Of a DNA stretch of 64,000 nt, positions 1 to 12,700 are shown one piece after another (position 1 is the first letter of the stretch; each line of letters opens with the position of its first letter). Position numbers and translations under genes: made by a program. The stretch is from Nemertoderma westbladi (lineage: Eukaryota; Xenacoelomorpha; Nemertodermatida; Nemertodermatidae). Under the pieces are notes generated by a model. The model saw only the letters and a list, made by a program, of their open reading frames with translations, was not told where the DNA came from and searched no databases. The stretch covers positions 1 to 64,000 of the forward strand of contig JAUCBJ010005607.1 of the NCBI GenBank assembly GCA_032718475.1, written 5' to 3'.

Positions 1-188
1 ACGTGGTGAAAAGGTGAATAACCGTAGGGTTAGGCAAACATCGCCGTTGGTTGGTTGGGTGGTTGGGTGGGTAACAGCTGTGGATTGAGTAGCGATGGGA
101 TGGGGGCTAGCCATGCATCGTGAGGTTAGGCTATGCGAAGTTGAATATTTTGTTATCTGAAAAATTGCAAAATTAAATTTAGTTACTG

Positions 189-431
189 GTGAAAAATAGT
201 AGAAGTTACCTGATGCTAAGTGTAGACACTCGAACACCTGGAAGATAAAGGTTAGTGAATATAAAAATTGCGATTTGAAAAATAGTAGAAGTTACCTGTA
301 GACACCTCTAGCGTCTGTAAAATAAAGGTTGCTGAATATGAAAATACTGGTTGCTGAAAAATAACGATTTGAAAAATAGTAGAAGTTACCTGATGCTAAG
401 TGTAGACACCCGAACACCTGTAAAATAAAGG
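189..431. repeat. Three short direct repeats of about 60 bp
   Basis: Three imperfect copies share a core beginning GAAAAATAGTAGAAGTTACC and ending in a TAAAGG-type stretch (about 189-251, 273-328, 369-431). The middle copy lacks the TGATGCTAAG segment. No coding content is visible around them. Confidence 0.7.
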
Positions 432-669
432 CTTATGATTGGATGCAGTACTAGAGTTGGGTGACTAATAACGCCTCTAGCGGAAGATGCGGGAACTTGA
501 GAAGTTGCAGTGGTTACGGATGAAATGCTGACATCTGATTGGTTGAAATAATAACGACCACTGGTAAAGGTTGAAATGGTGGCTTCTGATTGGCTGCAGT
601 ACTAGAAAATGGATGGTAATGATGGTAATGATGGGCTACGGGTGACCATGACGCAGTGTACAAGTATAT

Positions 670-864
670 CATACTACTGTCATACCAGATCTACTTTTCT
701 GGCAACCAACTCATGGAAAGCGTAGTCGTGGACGACCGGCCATAACATATATAGATCAACTTGAACGGGATACTGAACTTGGGAGAAACGAAATTGCGAC
801 AACCATGGAGAATCGGGAAGCCTGGAAGGATCTCATTTCCACTGTCCGAGTTTGCTCGACCTAG
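670..864 (+). pseudogene. 3' end of an RTE-like LINE ORF2
   Basis: One open frame from 670 to a TAG at 862-864 reads like the extreme C-terminus of a LINE reverse-transcriptase protein: an LLFWQPTHGKRSRGRP-type segment followed by a DTELGR...MENREAWKDL-type segment. The same architecture ends the better-preserved LINE at 43719-45179 (LWQPHG, DTGLKDADD, MGDRELW). The stop merges into a (TAG)n tail at 862-876, as in that copy. It is therefore a severely 5'-truncated insertion with no function. The family-level name is inferred; the C-terminal match is read directly. Confidence 0.8.
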
Positions 865-880
865 TAGTAGTAGTAGAACA

Positions 881-2110
881 ATATGATAATGCTCTCCATA
901 GCGAAATTTATAATTAATTAATAATTAATAATTATTATTATAATTATTATAAATAATTTATAATATAATAAATTATAATTTGTTTGAAGAAAAGTGTCTC
1001 CCCAACTCTGTTTCAGAATTAGAAATGTTATATTGCTTCTTTTATCGCGAATTTTTACAGAATAATATTAGATATAATATGCTAGCGAACCAATTAGACG
1101 ACATTATGTTTGAGGAATATCCCTCAAACCATATTCCATCAAACCTTGATAAACACTCGGTTTTGTTGGATTGTAATATAAGATATTGTGTATCTAAATA
1201 AGCACATATATTATTATCTATTAAATTGAAATCAGGATCAACATCTCCAGAAGGACCCTGCGTATTACTATTAATGTTTAATTGGAATTAATTATAATAA
1301 TATACTAACAAATCAAAGACCAACAATGTAAAAGCTCCCACAAAACAAATACCAAATTAAAAAAGAAGCTAGCACAGTAGGCCTATTCAAATGTTGAGGT
1401 GGGTGTTTCCAAAACTTCGAAGTAGCAAATATATGTATAAATCTTTTTAATGCAATTCAATATAACTCAAGAGATTTGAAAAATTCGTTGAAATAATTGT
1501 GGTCTTCAACAAATCATGGTCTACATAATAAATACTGTATATGCATAAAACGTTTTCGAAAGTTCTCAAAAATAGTGGCATTTCACCAAGATCACGAATT
1601 TCATAAACACTGCGAATTTTGCATAGAAAAATGCAGAACTTGTGCCTTAATGATGCACAAAGCACAATTCATATGTTATATAAATATTGTTTACAGTGGA
1701 AGAAAATATTTCCGATAATTCACCTTGTATCGCATCCTCCGAATATGATGGTCATCTTCTACACAGATGCTCTAATGCTCTAACTGATGTCAGATACAAC
1801 TATGATTGGGTCACAACCGGTACTGGGGTTAATAATTGGATTAAAATATATTTTCTAGGAACTCCAAAAACCATCACAAGGTTAGTTAAGAAAGAGGGCA
1901 ATAGGCCTATACCGGTACCTGCACACCAGTATGACTATAACATGCAGGGATATAATATATACCCAGGGGAGGGGGGAGGTATTGCGGATAGGTGTGTGGG
2001 CCCCAACATGATAACATCAACCCAGTACCAAACATAACACCGGTGGGAGAGGGGACAGGGTGACATTCCCCCATTACAATATCAGCAATACACTCAACCG
2101 AGAATAAAAA
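881..2110. other. AT-rich stretch without a supportable gene
   Basis: The stretch around 905-985 is almost pure A/T. Short ORFs (for example 980-1201) have composition and codon use like the surrounding AT-rich DNA and show no recognisable domain. I see no gene here. Confidence 0.5.
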
Positions 2111-2121
2111 CCCCGAACCCC

Positions 2122-3181
2122 TTGAATCAGAATAGGTCGTGCGATACGGAGATATGGAGGGGACCATTACCTCCGATGATATATCCAACACAGGAAAAGT
2201 CGACGGGCCCGACGGGTGAACCACTCCCAACAGCAAAAGAATCTGTATCCCCACTCATCGACGCGCTGAAGACTAGGATCGAGCTGCCGTTCGATGGTAG
2301 TAAGCCGGAGGAATATCTGCAATTCCGGCGTATGTACAGCAATAAAATTTTAACAAAAAACCTGACGCAGGAGGAGTGCCTAAAATATCTACAAGTCTAC
2401 ACAGGGGGGCCAGCATACGACATCGTGAGACAATACCAAGGTATTGGAGGAGGATTCACGACTCCATGGCGAGCCCTGGACAGGGAATTCGGGCATCCTG
2501 CGAAGATTATCCGACAAACCTTAAGGGGAATAACATCATGCAGACTCCAGGACAACCCTGTCAGCATCAAAACCTTCGCCAACAAAGTAGAAAATGCGCT
2601 AATAGTATTAAAGACCCTGCCTGGATGCACCTTACGAACTCAATGCATCAAACAACATCACTGCAATAGCGCAGGCACTACTGATCTGGCTGAGAAACAA
2701 ATGGAGAAAGATCGCTTTCTCCACACGAGAAAGGAAAGGTGCGGAACCAGGGCTGGAGGAGATGTCGAACTTCCTTAACTACGAAGCGGAATTAATCACG
2801 GACCCAGTCTATAGTGAGGAGAGTCTCGGTAAGGTACCGAAAGCGGAATGCAGCCGGCCTAAACCCGAACATAGTCCGGCGGACGCATTTCCGAGAGTGA
2901 GGCAATCGTTGCCGTATGCAAGCGTCGTGGGGACTTGTAGTCCACAGCACAGCGGTGGTGACTATGGAGGAAACAACACCCCTGATTCAGGTTTGCGCAA
3001 CCAACTTGGATCTGGACGAAATATGCAAGACGCTATACAGAGAGCATTATAACCCATTCTATAGGTGTCAAATACATAGAAAGCATGTGCATATGTGGGA
3101 TGCGACGCATAAGACCATCGATTGCGACCAGTGGCAGGCACTGCTGAAAGAAGATCGATTAGCCTATAAGAGATACTTTCG
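2122..3181 (+). pseudogene. BEL/Pao retrotransposon Gag fragment (frameshifted)
   Basis: The product would be the Gag part of a BEL/Pao polyprotein. The first frame (2122 to about 2640) contains a DUF1759-type segment: an IELPFDGSKPEEY start, then SNKILTKNLTQEECLKYL and IRQTLRGITSC. The reading then moves to a second frame near 2640 (LNASNNITAIAQALLIWLRN) and to a third near 2960 (LDLDEICKTLYREHYNP). The same protein segments occur in the same order in the minus-strand copy at 47476-48620, which shows that one gene has been broken by two indels. It stops abruptly near 3181, before the zinc knuckle that the other copy has, where an LTR-type sequence begins. Confidence 0.8.
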
Positions 3182-3189
3182 GGATGTCC

Positions 3190-3421
3190 ACCTGTTGGCG
3201 TTTCACCTTGGTGCTAGCCTCACTAGCTGGTTTCTCCCTCTGAGGTGGTTTGACCTCTCACCTCCCTCTGTGGCTTACGGTGTGTATCCCCCCCCCCCCC
3301 CCCCCCCCAGTTGGTTATGAGGTGAGATTATTATTGGTAATCTCACATCGCCAACTATATTGGTAAAATGCCACTAGTCCCATTTTAGGTGGGTAATGCA
3401 CGGAATTGAATACGCTTACAA
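3190..3421 (+). repeat. BEL/Pao LTR fragment
   Basis: From about 3205 the sequence matches the last 220 bp of the LTRs at 25000-25211 and 30640-30848. It shares GAGGTGGTTTGACCTCT, AGTTGGTTATGAGGTGA, AATGCCACTA and the terminal GAATACGCTTACA. It includes a C homopolymer at about 3289-3308. The orientation relative to the neighbouring Gag is the reverse of that in the other two elements. Confidence 0.8.
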
Positions 3422-4820
3422 TGTGTTTTATGGTGTCTTCACTGAAACAGTAATCCCTGTTGTAATTCACGCTGTTCCCATGGTCATTGCCAATAGCGAG
3501 ATTGTTAAGACTGGGATCCAGACGTATAGAAAATTAATATCTGGTACTAAATTTAACTTAATTTAACGTAATATAAAGCAATAATATCAGTATGGCATGG
3601 GTTGAGGGACCGTTTACGTACATAAAAACAGACATAGAAACAATAAATCACAGCCCAGGAAATCGCCCCATAACATTAGCTATTACAGCCCTTAGCAATG
3701 TACTTTTAGGAGATGGTGTGCTTTACTTTTTATTTGGACAGGCAGACAGTTGGAGAATTCGACAGATAGTGAATGAATATAATCGACAGATAGTTAAGAA
3801 AATGAATTTAAATTCAATATTATAGTCCAACAAAAATGTATATTGCACTTTATTCAAACATATTTCATTTTTTGAGGAGGATGCAATTTCAATAGTGTTG
3901 ACTTCAAACACAGTAACCCCCATTATCTTATTAGTATTTTACGGTTTGTTTACGCAGTCTGAGCTACTCTGCTTGATTTTTCCATGAAAAAATCGTTGAT
4001 TGATGTCACCATTGATATAAAAATGCATGGAGAGTGTAACTGGAAAAATAACAACCAGTTTACAAGTAAAAAAAAAGTCGGCCCACTAAATTTGGAGGGT
4101 TGCTGCAGCTTGCCAGGTCGCATTATAGTAGGTCATGAGTAGCCCGGTAGGGCGAAAACGTTCACATACACCTAACCCTTTTTTACTGCCAGGCAAGACC
4201 CCGAATAAAACTCCAATTTTAATTTGGTATTTCATTTAAAACATTATGCCACCCCTGGCCAATGCCAACCGCTTCATCTCACAACTTGTTTAGTTTACTA
4301 CAACGACCCAGCTACCTGACTACATCTAAAGATCGGTAGCCTTATTTCATCGATCTCAGTGTGAGTCTAAATCTCATTATTTGGTTATAAACAAATTAAA
4401 CATGGAATAAGGTACAAGGTGATTGTTTGTGCTTAAAAGGGAATTAAATTTGTTCTCATCTTGTTGCAGTCTAGCTGTACTCTAACATCTAAGATGAACT
4501 TGAACTTGGATTGGGTTATGGTATGCAGCATCCCAAGAATATTTATAGAATGTCTTAATCTGTGCCTGGTGCGGTTAAAAAATCGTACAAGCAAATTCGT
4601 CAGGGCGGTAGAACACCTTTAGTTGCTAATCCCCAAACAACCGACAACAGTTGTTGGTCCTGGTCCAGACTTGATTGGATTCGATTAATAAATACTACTC
4701 TTCTATTATAATAAAGGAAGAAGATTCTATTATAATACTCTTCTTAGATTTTACTTTTTAATTGATACTTACTATTATAATTTTATGCTTTTTATTAAAA
4801 TTATTACAAATTAGTACAAA
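3422..4820. other. No gene seen
   Basis: AT-rich DNA with only short ORFs such as 3592-3825, for which I see no domain, splice signals or family resemblance. Confidence 0.45.
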
Positions 4821-4825
4821 TTATT

Positions 4826-4936
4826 ATGTCTTGTTTGACTGTTTGCATTTGTGTGGACTTTTTGTCCTGTCTGACTGTCTGTATTTATGGGAAGTCTTTT
4901 TGTCCTGTCTGACTGACTTTATTTGTGTGGTCCTGT
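4826..4936. repeat. Short tandem repeat of about 38 bp split by a LINE
   Basis: About three units of a CTGTCTGACTGTCTGTATTT / TTTTTGTCCTGTCTGAC type lie here. Another 1.5 units lie at 6165-6226, immediately after the LINE tail. The LINE therefore landed inside a small tandem array. Confidence 0.7.
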
Positions 4937-4937
4937 T

Positions 4938-6167
4938 GAGAGGGATCCCATTGAGAGACTGCTCCATGGAAATCAGAATGTGTTCCGAAAAGATCATGGG
5001 ACCATGGATACCATTTTGGCAATTAGAAGAATAATTGAAGAGTTATCAAAAAAGAAATACAGGTCTGGGTGTTATCTTTGTTGAATTCTTCAAAGCCTTT
5101 GATTCAGTCTCTTGGTCATGTATATTCAGCATACTTTCACAATATGGGATTCCTTATGAAATTATTGCAGCAATCATATCAGTATACTGTGGCTCGACAA
5201 CATTTGTGTCTACTGCTGATAGTGACACAGAACCATTTGAAGTTTATGGGGAATCCTCCAGGGAGACGTACACTTGCGCTATTCTTGTTCATAAATGTGG
5301 TTGACTATGTCCTATACAGGTCCTTACATCATCATAATGATGATGGGGTGATGGTAACTCCACCTACTGGCTCCAGAAGTCGAGGAAATCCTACCAAGTA
5401 CCTAACTTATCTAAACTTTGCTGATGACTTAGGATCACTAGAATCACTAGAGGGAGCCCAACGGCTCCTCAGCTCATTAGAACAGGCTGCTTCTCGTTAA
5501 ATAACTAAATTACTAAAATAGCTAAATTAACTCCAAAAACACAACAATTTTGACAGTTAACTGTGAAAGTCCTCAGCAAGTCTCTGACCGGATGAGCATA
5601 AGCTCAAAGGATGGTATGCTTGAGCATATGGATGACTTCTGTTACCTGGGATTATGGATCCGTAAATCAGGTGAGGACCTTCGAATATGCAAGGAAAAGG
5701 CATGGGCAGCCTTGAATAGGCTTTCCAGGATTTGGAAGTCACCGTGAATTAATCGGAAACTTAAGGTCCGACTATTTAGAGCAGCAGTAGTTCCAGTACT
5801 CTTCTATGGGAGTACATGCTGGGCTCTAACTGCTGAGGACTCCAAATCTCCGGATGGCACATTCACAAGAATGCTATGCCGGGTTCACTGTGGCAAGTAC
5901 AATGCACACATCTTCAACCACACACTATATAACATTGGAGGTTCCCCAAAGCTTGACACTAGAACAAAGCCGCATCCGCTTTGCAGGACATTGCTTTCAC
6001 CATCGCCATTTGCAGACGCATCTTAAAGGACACTGGCCTTGAAGATGCGGATGATCTAGCAAATGTCATGGCCCATAGGGAGTTGTGGCGGCGCAATTTT
6101 GTCGACAAGCTGGCACAGCATTCTTAAAAATCCAGCTGCAATGCAGCATGCCGATCCTAGTAGTAGT
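4938..6167 (+). pseudogene. Degenerate RTE-like LINE reverse transcriptase
   Basis: This is a decayed, 5'-truncated copy of the LINE at 43719-45179. The same blocks occur in order but in shifting frames: FKAFDSVSWS, GIPYEIIAAI, TPPTGSRSRGNP, FADDLGS, DGMLEHMDDFCYLG, AALNRLSRIWKSP and the C-terminal DANDLANVM-type region. The ATPase-free RT core retains FADDL but is interrupted by several stops and indels. About 85 bp between the GHCF motif and the 3' terminal segment is missing compared with the better copy. The end carries a short (TAG)n tail. It encodes no functional product. Confidence 0.9.
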
Positions 6168-6226
6168 CCTTTCTGACTCTCTGTATTTGTATGGTCTTTT
6201 TGTCCTGTCTGACTGTCTGTATTTCA

Positions 6227-7070
6227 GTATCGGTATCCAGCCTTAGTAACACTCTGACAACACCCAGCTAGATACCGTGACATGTACAGTATTTCCAGTT
6301 GTTTCCGCTTTTTAGCATATATTATACTGTATGTATAGTGTATGGGAACCGTGTCGAATCTAATTTAAATTAGCCCAAAGCATTTTGCATGACATTTCTC
6401 GCCTATCTCATCTTGACCAAACAGGAAACAATATTCGCCTATGGGTTGGGTATGGATATGCATGAACCTTTTTTTGTAATGACAACAACACCTTTGTAGC
6501 GAATAGCATCCCTAACGTTGATACTTTTATGTTTTTTGGTTCAACGAGTCAGCTTCAACCTTGGACAGTAGTAACACTACTGGCGTTGTGGATCCGTTGA
6601 ATCAACTAGGATAACATATACCACAACAAAGTGACTGCTTCTATCTATCCAGATGCCGGTCTGGACAAGTTTATCTATTGATGTAAATGTGAATCAAATT
6701 TCGCCTAATTAAGCACTATTATATTCAACATGCAGAACAATTTGGTAAGAGCTGGATGATAAGAAACTTCGTAGTACCAGATGATTGGCCTCAGTTCTGC
6801 AGAATCAGCCTTGTATAAGAATCCACACAAATTTATCAACTCAACAAATAATAGTTTGCTGGTACACTAAGAACCTTCCTTTCTTGAGATTGAGAGGCTT
6901 TAGTTGATATACGTTTAGCCAAATTTATTACTCTTCCCCTTCCAGAATCCGGTTGCAAACATCAAATCATGTTCTTCAAGTCAATCAGCTTTTAGGTAAC
7001 CCTTGACACTTTCCCTTCAGATACATTTAATAAAAACAGAAGGATAATAAAAATGTTTTATTTTTTTTTC
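6227..7070. other. No gene seen
   Basis: Non-coding DNA without recognisable repeats or ORFs of note. Confidence 0.4.
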
Positions 7071-7071
7071 G

Positions 7072-7545
7072 TCCGGCCCAGAGATACTAAGTCCAGCCCG
7101 GAGATACAAGTCCGGCCCGCAGATACTAAGTCTGGCCCGGAGATTCTAAGTCCGGCCCAGAGATACTAAGTCCAGCCCGGAGATACTGAGTCCAGCCCAG
7201 AGATACTAAGTCCGGCCCGGAGATACTAAGTCCAGCCCGCAGATACTAAGTCCGGCCTGGAGATGCTAAGTCCGGCCCGGAGATACTAAGTCCAGCCCAG
7301 AGATACTAAGTCTGGCCCGGAGATACTAAGTCCGGCCCGGAGATACTGCATCCAGCCCGGAGATACTAAGTCCGGCCTGGAGATATTAAGTCCAGCCCAG
7401 AGATACCATATCAGGTCCTGAGATACTAAGTCCAGCCTGGAGATACTATCTCAGGCCCGGAGATACTAAGTGCGGCCGGAGATATTAAGTCCGGCCCAGA
7501 GATACTATCTCAGGCCCTGAGATACTAAGTCCAGCCTGGAGATAA
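7072..7545 (+). repeat. 20-bp tandem array, left arm
   Basis: About 23 imperfect units with the core GGAGATACTAAGTCC. Units differ mainly at CpG-type positions (CCCGG/CCCAG/CCTGG). Confidence 0.85.
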
Positions 7546-7879
7546 AATACAGAACAGGTTCATAGATGTTATAGCGTTGACATAGCAATCAAAAGAAACA
7601 AATTGCAGCCAATCAGCTAACTGGGTTCTCAATTCCAGATCAATGGCTGTTCTACAAGTACAGACATCTTGATGGGAACATGGAAATTGAGTTTCACATT
7701 TCAATTTGTGAGATAGGAGTATGGTAGCGTTGCGTTAAAGTAAAATCAGTAACACAGCTAGTGAAAATGACAGAATGACTACTGGCTGACTGGTGATGGA
7801 CTGGAGGCGATTAGCGAGTCAGCCAGTACACCACCCCACCCCAGTTTGCCAGTCCCGCTTAATACTCAAATTTAATTTC

Positions 7880-8276
7880 CCTCCGGGCCTGAGATAGTAT
7901 CTCCGGACCGGACTTAGTATCTCCGGGCCTGAGATATTATCTCTGGGCCGGACTTATTATTTCAGGGCCTGAGATTGTATCTCCAGGCCAGACTTAGTAT
8001 CTCCGGGCCGGACTTAGCATCTCTGGGCCAGACTTAGTATCTCAGGGCCTGAAATAGTATCTCCAGGCCAGACTTCGTATCTCTGGGCCGGACTTAGTAT
8101 CTCCAGGCTGGACTTAGTATCTTCGGGCCGGACTTAGTATTTCCGGGCCTGAGATATTATCTCCGGGCCGGACTTATTATCTCTGGCCCAGACTTAGTAT
8201 CTCTGGACCGGACTTAGTATCTCCAGGCCAGACTTAGTATCTCTGGCACAGACTTAGTATCTCGGGGCCTGTCTTA
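7880..8276 (-). repeat. 20-bp tandem array, right arm
   Basis: About 20 imperfect units with the core GGACTTAGTATCTCC, the reverse complement of the left-arm unit. Confidence 0.85.
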
Positions 8277-8658
8277 AAAAAAATGGGGAAACCCATGTCC
8301 CTTTAGGGGCTCCGTAGATACTGCATTGAATGTAGTAAATTTATAAACCTGTCACTACTCCACTTTACAGCTTTGAATTCCAAGAACCTTCCCTCTGTCC
8401 ATGGTGCACTGTCGACCAGGATTGCCACAAACCAACCAGCAAGGCTCTCACCATAACATGTGACACAACTACGACCCCAACTGTTAGACAAGTAGCATTG
8501 GTTGGCGATGAAACCAGGTAGTTATGAACATAATTATATTCTTATTATTAAATTATTTAGATTAATTTTTAGCAATTAATGAAGAAATTGGTTAAGTTTG
8601 CAAGTCTGGATGATTAATATTCTTCTGACACATGATGGTGTCAGTGTCAGACCCACCA

Positions 8659-8722
8659 TACCAATGTAGTCACAATAATATGATTTAGAATTCTAAATCA
8701 TATTATTGTGACTACATTGGTA
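8659..8722. repeat. 64-bp perfect palindrome
   Basis: The two 32-nt halves meeting between 8690 and 8691 are exact reverse complements (centre TTTAGAATTCTAAA). There is no spacer, so it could extrude as a cruciform. Confidence 0.9.
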
Positions 8723-9259
8723 GAACCATAGTGATTATTAGAATTATGTGCTTTTGTAATAACCATAAGAACATATAGATATCAAAAACGAGGCCCTGTT
8801 CATTTATTCCAACCCATTCTGCATCTTTAATTATGTATTTTGTGAGCCCCAAAGACACACCAGACTCGACTGCAGTAATGCAAAGCTCCCCAGACATCTC
8901 ATCCAGTTCCAGCCCTCCGCAAAGCAGATGTCGCGTTTTTCAGACATTTTTAAACTCTTGATGTTAAAAAATCTGTATGGTAGTTGGTGACATACCGCCA
9001 AATGCTGATATAATCAGCAGGGTGAAGGTTGTCAGTTCCACTTCCACCACTCATTGCTCATAGTTATTATGTTTTCACTACTCATGGAATGAGTGCATAC
9101 CTTCCATCCATTACATATCAGCATTCGTCTAAGCTAATTTTCAAAAGGTAGAAAGCTTGATAATAAAACATCAAAACAACCTTTTCTAATCTTGCACTCT
9201 CGAAAACCTGGTTATATGACAACAAAACTTTCAAATTCCCTCTACCAAATTACACTCAA

Positions 9260-9510
9260 TTTCCAAGAAACAGAAGAGACAAGTCTGGTGGTGGTGTTGC
9301 TTTATATATCCACTCTGACCTACCAGCAACAGAGCAGAAGGACCTACGAATTAAATCTGAATCCCCAGTTGAATCATTGTTAGTTGAAATCCCCCAGCGA
9401 AAAGCAAAAGACATTCTTGCCGGTGTTTAATATCGACCACCCGGAACCAGTGTTCCAGATACAATTGCAGCATTAACTCCAATTCTAACAAAAATAAATC
9501 ATGTTTAGTG
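9260..9510 (+). pseudogene. LINE endonuclease-domain fragment
   Basis: The frame beginning at 9269 reads RRDKSGGGVALYIHSDLPAT, then VESLLVEIPQRKAKDILAGV, an in-frame TAA at 9428-9430, and YRPPGTSVPDTIAAL. The GGGVALYI block and the following YRPP block are hallmarks of the apurinic-type endonuclease of CR1/L2/jockey-group LINEs. Only about 80 residues remain, with no reverse transcriptase next to them. It is a dead fragment. Confidence 0.75.
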
Positions 9511-9789
9511 CTGTGCTCAAAACACAGCCAAATAAAGGCTAAAACAAACTCATAATCCTCTAAAAAGAAATTAATTAAAATGTCTTGAAATATATAATGA
9601 TAGCAAACCAAATTCCGGACCCCGTCAAATACCGGACCAAAGCCTGATAGTCTGATAGTTTCCCCCCGATGGTGAAGTACCTAACTACTACTAAATTAGA
9701 GTGAAAAGAAACCAAAACAGTAAATAATAAACCCTTTGTGTTAACGGCAATTGCCGAAAAGTCGCAGGACGGTCTGTGGAAATTTAGAA

Positions 9790-12700
9790 ACAATAGGCGG
9801 ACACTGTCACTTCCTACCAATCTTAGAACTTACCAGTCGGCTAACGTCTAATGAGATACAAGCGAATGAAATAGGAGGACACTGTCACTTCCTACCAATC
9901 CTGAGAACTTACCAGTCGGCTAACGTCTAATGAGATACAAGCGGATGAAATAGGAGGACACTGTCACTTCCTACCAATCCTGAGAACTTACCAGTCGGCT
10001 AACGTCTACTGAGATACAAGCGGATGAAATAGACGGACACTGTCACGTCCTACCAATCCTGAGAACTTACCAGTCGGCTAATGTCTAATGAGATACAAGC
10101 GGATGAAATAGGCGGACACTGTCACTTCCTACCAATCCTGAGAACTTACCAGTCGGCTAATGTCTAATGAGATACAAGCGGATGAAATAGGCGGACACTG
10201 TCACTTCCTACCAATCCTAGAACTTACCAGTCGGCTAATGTCTAATGAGATACAAGCGGATGAAATAGGAGGACACTGTCACTTCCTACCAATCCTGAGA
10301 ACTTACCAGTCGGCTAATGTCTAATGAGATACAAGCGGATGAAATAGGCGGACACTGTCACTTCCTACCAATCCTAGAACTTACCAGTCGGCTAATGTCT
10401 AATGAGATACAAGCGGATGAAATAGGAGGACACTGTCACTTCCTACCAATCCTGAGAACTCACCAGTCGGCTAATGTCTAATGAGATACAAGCGGATGAA
10501 ATAGGCGGACACTGTCACTTCCTACCAATCCTGAGAACTTACCAGTCGGCTAATGTCTAATCAGATACAAGCGGATGAAATATGCGAACACTGTCACTTC
10601 CTACCAATCCTGAGAACTTACCAGTCGGCTAATGTCTAATGAGATACAAGCGGATGAAATAGGCGGACACTGTCACTTCCTACCAATCCTGAGAACTTAC
10701 CAGTCGGATAATGTCTAATCAGATACAAGCAGATGAAATAGGCGGACACTGTCACTTCCTACCAATCCAATCCTGAGAACTTACCAGTCGGCTAATGTCT
10801 AATGAGATACAAGCGGATGAAATAGGCGGACACTGTCACTTCCTACCAATCCTAGAACTTACCAGTCGGCTAATGTCTAATGAGATACAAGCGGATGAAA
10901 TAGGCAGACACTGTCACTTCCTACCAATCCTGAGAACTTACCAGTCGGCTAATGTCTAATGAAATACAAGCGGATGAAATAGGCGGACACTGTCACTTCC
11001 TACCAATCCTAGAACTTACCAGTCGGCTAATGTCTAATGAGATACAAGCGGATGAAATAGGAGGACACTGTCACTTCCTACCAATCCTGAGAACTTACCA
11101 GTCGGCTAATGTCTAATGAGATACAAGCGGATGAAATAGGCGGACACTGTCACTTCCTACCAATCCTAGAACTTACCAGTCGGCTAATGTCTAATGAGAT
11201 ACAAGCGGATGAAATAGGAGGACACTGTCAATTCCTACCAATCCTGAGAACTTACCAGTCGGCTAATGTCTAATGAGATACAAGCGGATGAAATAGGCGG
11301 ACACTGTCACTTCCTACCAATCCTGAGAACTTACCAGTCGGCTAATGTCTAATCAGATACAAGCAGATGAAATAGGCGGACACTGTCACTTCCTACCAAT
11401 CCTGAGAACTTACCAGTCGGCTAACGTCTAATGAGATACAAGCGGATGAAATAGACGGACACTGTCACGTCCTACCAATCCTGAGAACTTACCAGTCGGC
11501 TAATGTCTAATGAGATACAAGCGGATGAAATAGGCGGACACTGTCACTTCCTACCAATCCTGAGAACTTACCAGTCGGCTAATGTCTAATGAAATACAAG
11601 CGGATGAAATAGGCGGACACTGTCACTTCCTACCAATCCTAGAACTTACCAGTCGGCTAATGTCTAATGAGATACAAGCGGATGAAATAGGAGGACACTG
11701 TCACTTCCTACCAATCCTGAGAACTTACCAGTCGGCTAATGTCTAATGAGATACAAGCGGATGAAATAGGCGGACACTGTCACTTCCTACCAATCCTAGA
11801 ACTTACCAGTCGGCTAATGTCTAATGAGATACAAGCGGATGAAATAGGAGGACACTGTCACTTCCTACCAATCCTGAGAACTTACCAGTCGGCTAATGTC
11901 TAATGAGATACAAGCGGATGAAATAGGCGGACACTGTCACTTCCTACCAATCCTGAGAACTTACCAGTCGGATAATGTCTAATCAGATACAAGCAGATGA
12001 AATAGGCGGACACTGTCACTTCCTACCAATCCAATCCTGAGAACTTACCAGTCGGCTAATGTCTAATGAGATACAAGCGGATGAAATAGGCGGACACTGT
12101 CACTTCCTACCAATCCTAGAACTTACCAGTCGGCTAATGTCTAATGAGATACAAGCGGATGAAATAGGCAGACACTGTCACTTCCTACCAATCCTGAGAA
12201 CTTACCAGTCGGCTAATGTCTAATGAAATACAAGCGGATGAAATAGGCGGACACTGTCACTTCCTACCAATCCTAGAACTTACCAGTCGGCTAATGTCTA
12301 ATGAGATACAAGCGGATGAAATAGGAGGACACTGTCACTTCCTACCAATCCTGAGAACTTACCAGTCGGCTAATGTCTAATGAGATACAAGCGGATGAAA
12401 TAGGCGGACACTGTCACTTCCTACCAATCCTGAGAACTTACCAGTCGGCTAATGTCTAATGAGATACAAGCGGATGAAATAGGCGGACACTGTCACTTCC
12501 TACCAATCCTGAGAACTTACCAGTCGGCTAATGTCTAATCAGATACAAGCAGATGAAATAGGCGGACACTGTCACTTCCTACCAATCCTGAGAACTTACC
12601 AGTCGGCTAACGTCTAATGAGATACAAGCGGATGAAATAGACGGACACTGTCACGTCCTACCAATCCTGAGAACTTACCAGTCGGCTAATGTCTAATGAG

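Larger units (their letters stand above)
7072..8285. mobile_element. Foldback-like element with minisatellite inverted arms
   Basis: The left arm (about 7072-7545) is roughly 23 copies of CCGGCCCGGAGATACTAAGT. The right arm (about 7880-8276) is roughly 20 copies of the exact reverse complement, ACTTAGTATCTCCGGGCCGG. A spacer of about 335 bp lies between them. The outer edges are T-rich on the left and A-rich on the right, so the inverted symmetry extends to the ends. Long inverted arms built from short tandem units are typical of foldback-type transposons. I found no clear target duplication and no transposase, so the mobile-element call is an inference. Confidence 0.55.

Noticed and set aside
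980-1201. 73-codon ORF in AT-rich DNA
   Set aside because: No domain, biased composition like its surroundings, no splice or promoter support.
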